Shown one piece after another: positions 62,558 through 64,000 of a stretch of DNA of 64,000 bases. Within the stretch, counting starts at the first letter, position 1; each line of letters starts with the position of its first letter. The DNA comes from an uncultured Ruminococcus sp. (GTDB taxonomy: Bacteria > Bacillota > Clostridia > Lachnospirales > Lachnospiraceae): contig FMEL01000002.1 of assembly GCA_900066355.1 (NCBI GenBank), positions 186,001 to 250,000 on the forward strand, given 5' to 3'. A program made the translations under genes and the position numbers. A model generated the notes under the pieces. The model saw only the letters and a program-made list of their open reading frames with translations. It made no database searches and was not told the DNA's origin.

Positions 62558-63652
62558 ATGAATAAATCCAGCTTCGGCTCACATTTCACTGTAACTACAT
62601 GGGGCGAATCCCACGGAAAAGCTCTGGGCGCAGTCATTGACGGCTGTCCTGCGGGGCTTTCTCTCTCAGAAGAAGATATCCAGAAATTTCTGGACAGACG
62701 CAAACCAGGACAGAGCCGCTATACGACTGCGCGTAAAGAAGGAGATCTTGTAGAAATCCTCTCCGGTGTATTTGAGGGAAAAACGACCGGAACTCCGATT
62801 TCGTTAATGGTACGAAACACCGACCAGCGTTCCCGTGACTACGGTAATATTGCTTATTCTTATCGTCCGGGACATGCAGATTATACTTTTGATGCCAAAT
62901 ATGGTTTTCGCGATTATCGTGGTGGCGGACGTTCCTCCGGACGCGAAACGATCGGACGTGTTGCTTCCGGAGCAGTTGCATCCAAACTCCTTGCGTCACT
63001 TGGTATTTCTTTCTGTACTTACACGAAATCTATCGGGCCGGTCTCCATTGAAAATTTCAGTCCTGAAGAAATAAATAATAATGCATTCTATATGCCGGAC
63101 GCAGATGCTGCTGCTAAAGCCGGTACTTATCTTGAAAAATGTATGAAAAATCAGGACAGTGCCGGCGGCGTGATTGAATGCCGCATCACAGGTGTCCCTG
63201 CCGGTCTCGGCAATCCTGTTTTTGAAAAGCTGGATGCCATGCTCTCTCAGGCAGTCATGTCTATCGGTGCAGTCAAAGCAGTTGAAATCGGCGATGGTAT
63301 TCATGTTGCCCATATGAACGGCTCAGAGGATAATGACGGATTCACAATCAAAGACAACATGATAAATAAAACTTCCAATCATGCCGGTGGAATTATGGGC
63401 GGAATCAGTGATGGCAGCGAGATCATCCTTCGTGCCTATGTCAAACCAACCCCATCTATCAGCCAGCCACAGCAAACTGTTACCAGTCAGGGCAGACAGA
63501 TTTCCCTTGAGATACATGGCAGACATGATCCGGTTATTGTCCCAAGAGCAGTTGTCGTTGTCGAATCTATGTGTGCACTTGCTATTACAGATGCTTTGTT
63601 TGCAAATATGACTTCAAGACTCGATAAAATTCAGAAGTTTTACTCTAAATAA
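62558..63652 (+). CDS. aroC: Chorismate synthase
   Basis: A 364-residue chorismate synthase that uses reduced FMN to convert EPSP to chorismate. The diagnostic runs are GSHFTVTTWGESHGKALGAVIDGCP, DYTFDAKYGFRDYRGGGRSSGRET and GGISDGSEI. GGGAGG lies 11 bases before the ATG. An inverted repeat, TTAACT-AC-AGTTAA (62524-62537), precedes it. The gene stands alone, divergent from corA; aroA is 62 kb away at the other edge. Confidence 0.96.
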   Translation: MNKSSFGSHFTVTTWGESHGKALGAVIDGCPAGLSLSEEDIQKFLDRRKPGQSRYTTARKEGDLVEILSGVFEGKTTGTPISLMVRNTDQRSRDYGNIAYSYRPGHADYTFDAKYGFRDYRGGGRSSGRETIGRVASGAVASKLLASLGISFCTYTKSIGPVSIENFSPEEINNNAFYMPDADAAAKAGTYLEKCMKNQDSAGGVIECRITGVPAGLGNPVFEKLDAMLSQAVMSIGAVKAVEIGDGIHVAHMNGSEDNDGFTIKDNMINKTSNHAGGIMGGISDGSEIILRAYVKPTPSISQPQQTVTSQGRQISLEIHGRHDPVIVPRAVVVVESMCALAITDALFANMTSRLDKIQKFYSK

Positions 63653-63660
63653 GTAGAACA

Positions 63661-63838
63661 AAGCGGACAAGTCCGCTTCAAACTCCCTGAATTCCTCAAT
63701 CTTTGAGGGACTTGCTACGCTTTGCGCGCCAGATGCAGTCTGCTTCAGCAGACATATTCCTCATGCATCTGGTCGCATCCTCGCGAAGCGTTTTTGTGTA
63801 ATAGGAACATTACGGAGTAATTTTCTATTACACAAAAA
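63661..63838. repeat. Array of four hairpins after aroC
   Basis: Four separate inverted repeats follow one another. First, AAGCGGAC-AA-GTCCGCTT (63661-63678). Second, CCTCAA/TTGAGG (63694-63708). Third, a nested structure: CGCTTTGCG with CGCGAAGCG (63718-63790) around CCAGATGCA/TGCATCTGG and the inner GTCTGCT/AGCAGAC. Fourth, TTTTTGTGTAATAG/CTATTACACAAAAA (63791-63838) with a 20-base loop that itself folds. No coding frame is convincing. A plain terminator follows. Confidence 0.75.
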
Positions 63839-63840
63839 AG

Positions 63841-63870
63841 ATCCTGCAGCTTAAAACTGCAGGACTTTTT
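63841..63870. terminator. Bidirectional terminator
   Basis: TCCTGCAG and CTGCAGGA (63842-63849, 63857-63864) are flanked by A6 on the left and T5 on the right. It can end aroC and the convergent gene at the right edge. Confidence 0.85.
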
Positions 63871-63897
63871 AAATTACTGATATTTCATTGCAAATAA

Positions 63898-64000
63898 TTA
63901 CTGCTCATCATATTCCTCGTCAGATAAAGGCTTAACAGGTTCAAAGTCCTGAGGTACAGGCCACATATGAATACTGTTTGGAGTCTCAACATTATGAGGT
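63898..64000 (-). CDS. C-terminal end of an unidentified protein
   Basis: The last 33 codons of a minus-strand gene enter from the right edge and end in TAA. The peptide is polar, ending PLSDEEYDEQ. It is too short to assign. Its coding nature is supported by the open frame up to the edge and by the bidirectional terminator just downstream. Confidence 0.55.
   Translation of the reverse strand, partial: PHNVETPNSIHMWPVPQDFEPVKPLSDEEYDEQ

Overview
The window reads as a chromosomal segment of a low-to-mid GC Gram-positive anaerobe, most likely a member of the Lachnospiraceae (Clostridia). The reasons are AGGAGG-type ribosome sites, the ylxM-ffh-rpsP-khpA-rimM-trmD and plsX-rnc-smc-ftsY blocks, a PPi-type phosphofructokinase beside pyruvate phosphate dikinase, a pta-ackA acetate pathway and a tryptophan T-box. 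I cannot fix the genus. I see no prophage, CRISPR array, insertion sequence or rRNA. Most genes from 5.7 to 62.4 kb lie on the minus strand.

Layout. 0-9 kb: the 3' part of aroA, a D-lactate dehydrogenase, endonuclease IV, a CapA-like protein, a LysR regulator divergent from a YoaK-type membrane protein, a secreted protein of unknown function and an aldehyde dehydrogenase. 9-17 kb: a MATE pump, ppdK, a PPi-type phosphofructokinase, then a non-coding stretch with two very large palindromes, then glyS. 17-22.4 kb: an uncharacterised protein, an M16C peptidase, era and recO. 22.4-27.1 kb: the SRP/ribosome maturation operon ylxM-ffh-rpsP-khpA-rimM-trmD, ending in queA. 27.1-37.3 kb: plsX, rnc, smc, ftsY, ilvA, an odd ParB-like/BMP fusion protein and a phosphoesterase. 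37.4-46.5 kb: an ABC-F ATPase, a second MATE pump, rpmF and yceD, a ribokinase-like kinase, pta-ackA and the divergent tmcAL. 46.5-50.6 kb: a three-gene ABC importer behind a Trp-specific T-box, and a lone AbiEi-like winged-helix protein. 50.7-59.1 kb: a polA-coaE-walJ-ACT-DUF711 unit headed by a zinc-finger membrane protein, then ftsH and tRNA-Leu. 59.1-64 kb: lysA, a protease-dead rhomboid, corA, the divergent aroC, a hairpin array and the end of one more gene.

How the genes fit together. Ffh, FtsY, FtsH and YlxM serve membrane-protein targeting and quality control. Era, RNase III, RimM, TrmD, QueA, TmcAL, S16, L32 and GlyS serve ribosome and tRNA maturation and charging. PPi-type phosphofructokinase and PPDK can link the top and bottom of glycolysis through pyrophosphate, and Pta-AckA and D-LDH dispose of the resulting carbon. 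AroA and AroC are shikimate enzymes at opposite ends of the window, and tryptophan uptake is governed separately by the T-box.

The least explained items are the two giant palindromes at 14.9-15.5 kb, which share a 20-nt loop but have unrelated arms; the five-hairpin array after aroC; the signal-less ParB-like/BMP fusion; and the protease-dead rhomboid with a zinc ribbon. Start codons were re-chosen from ribosome-site spacing in many genes; four genes appear to use TTG or GTG. Promoters and terminators were read by eye.
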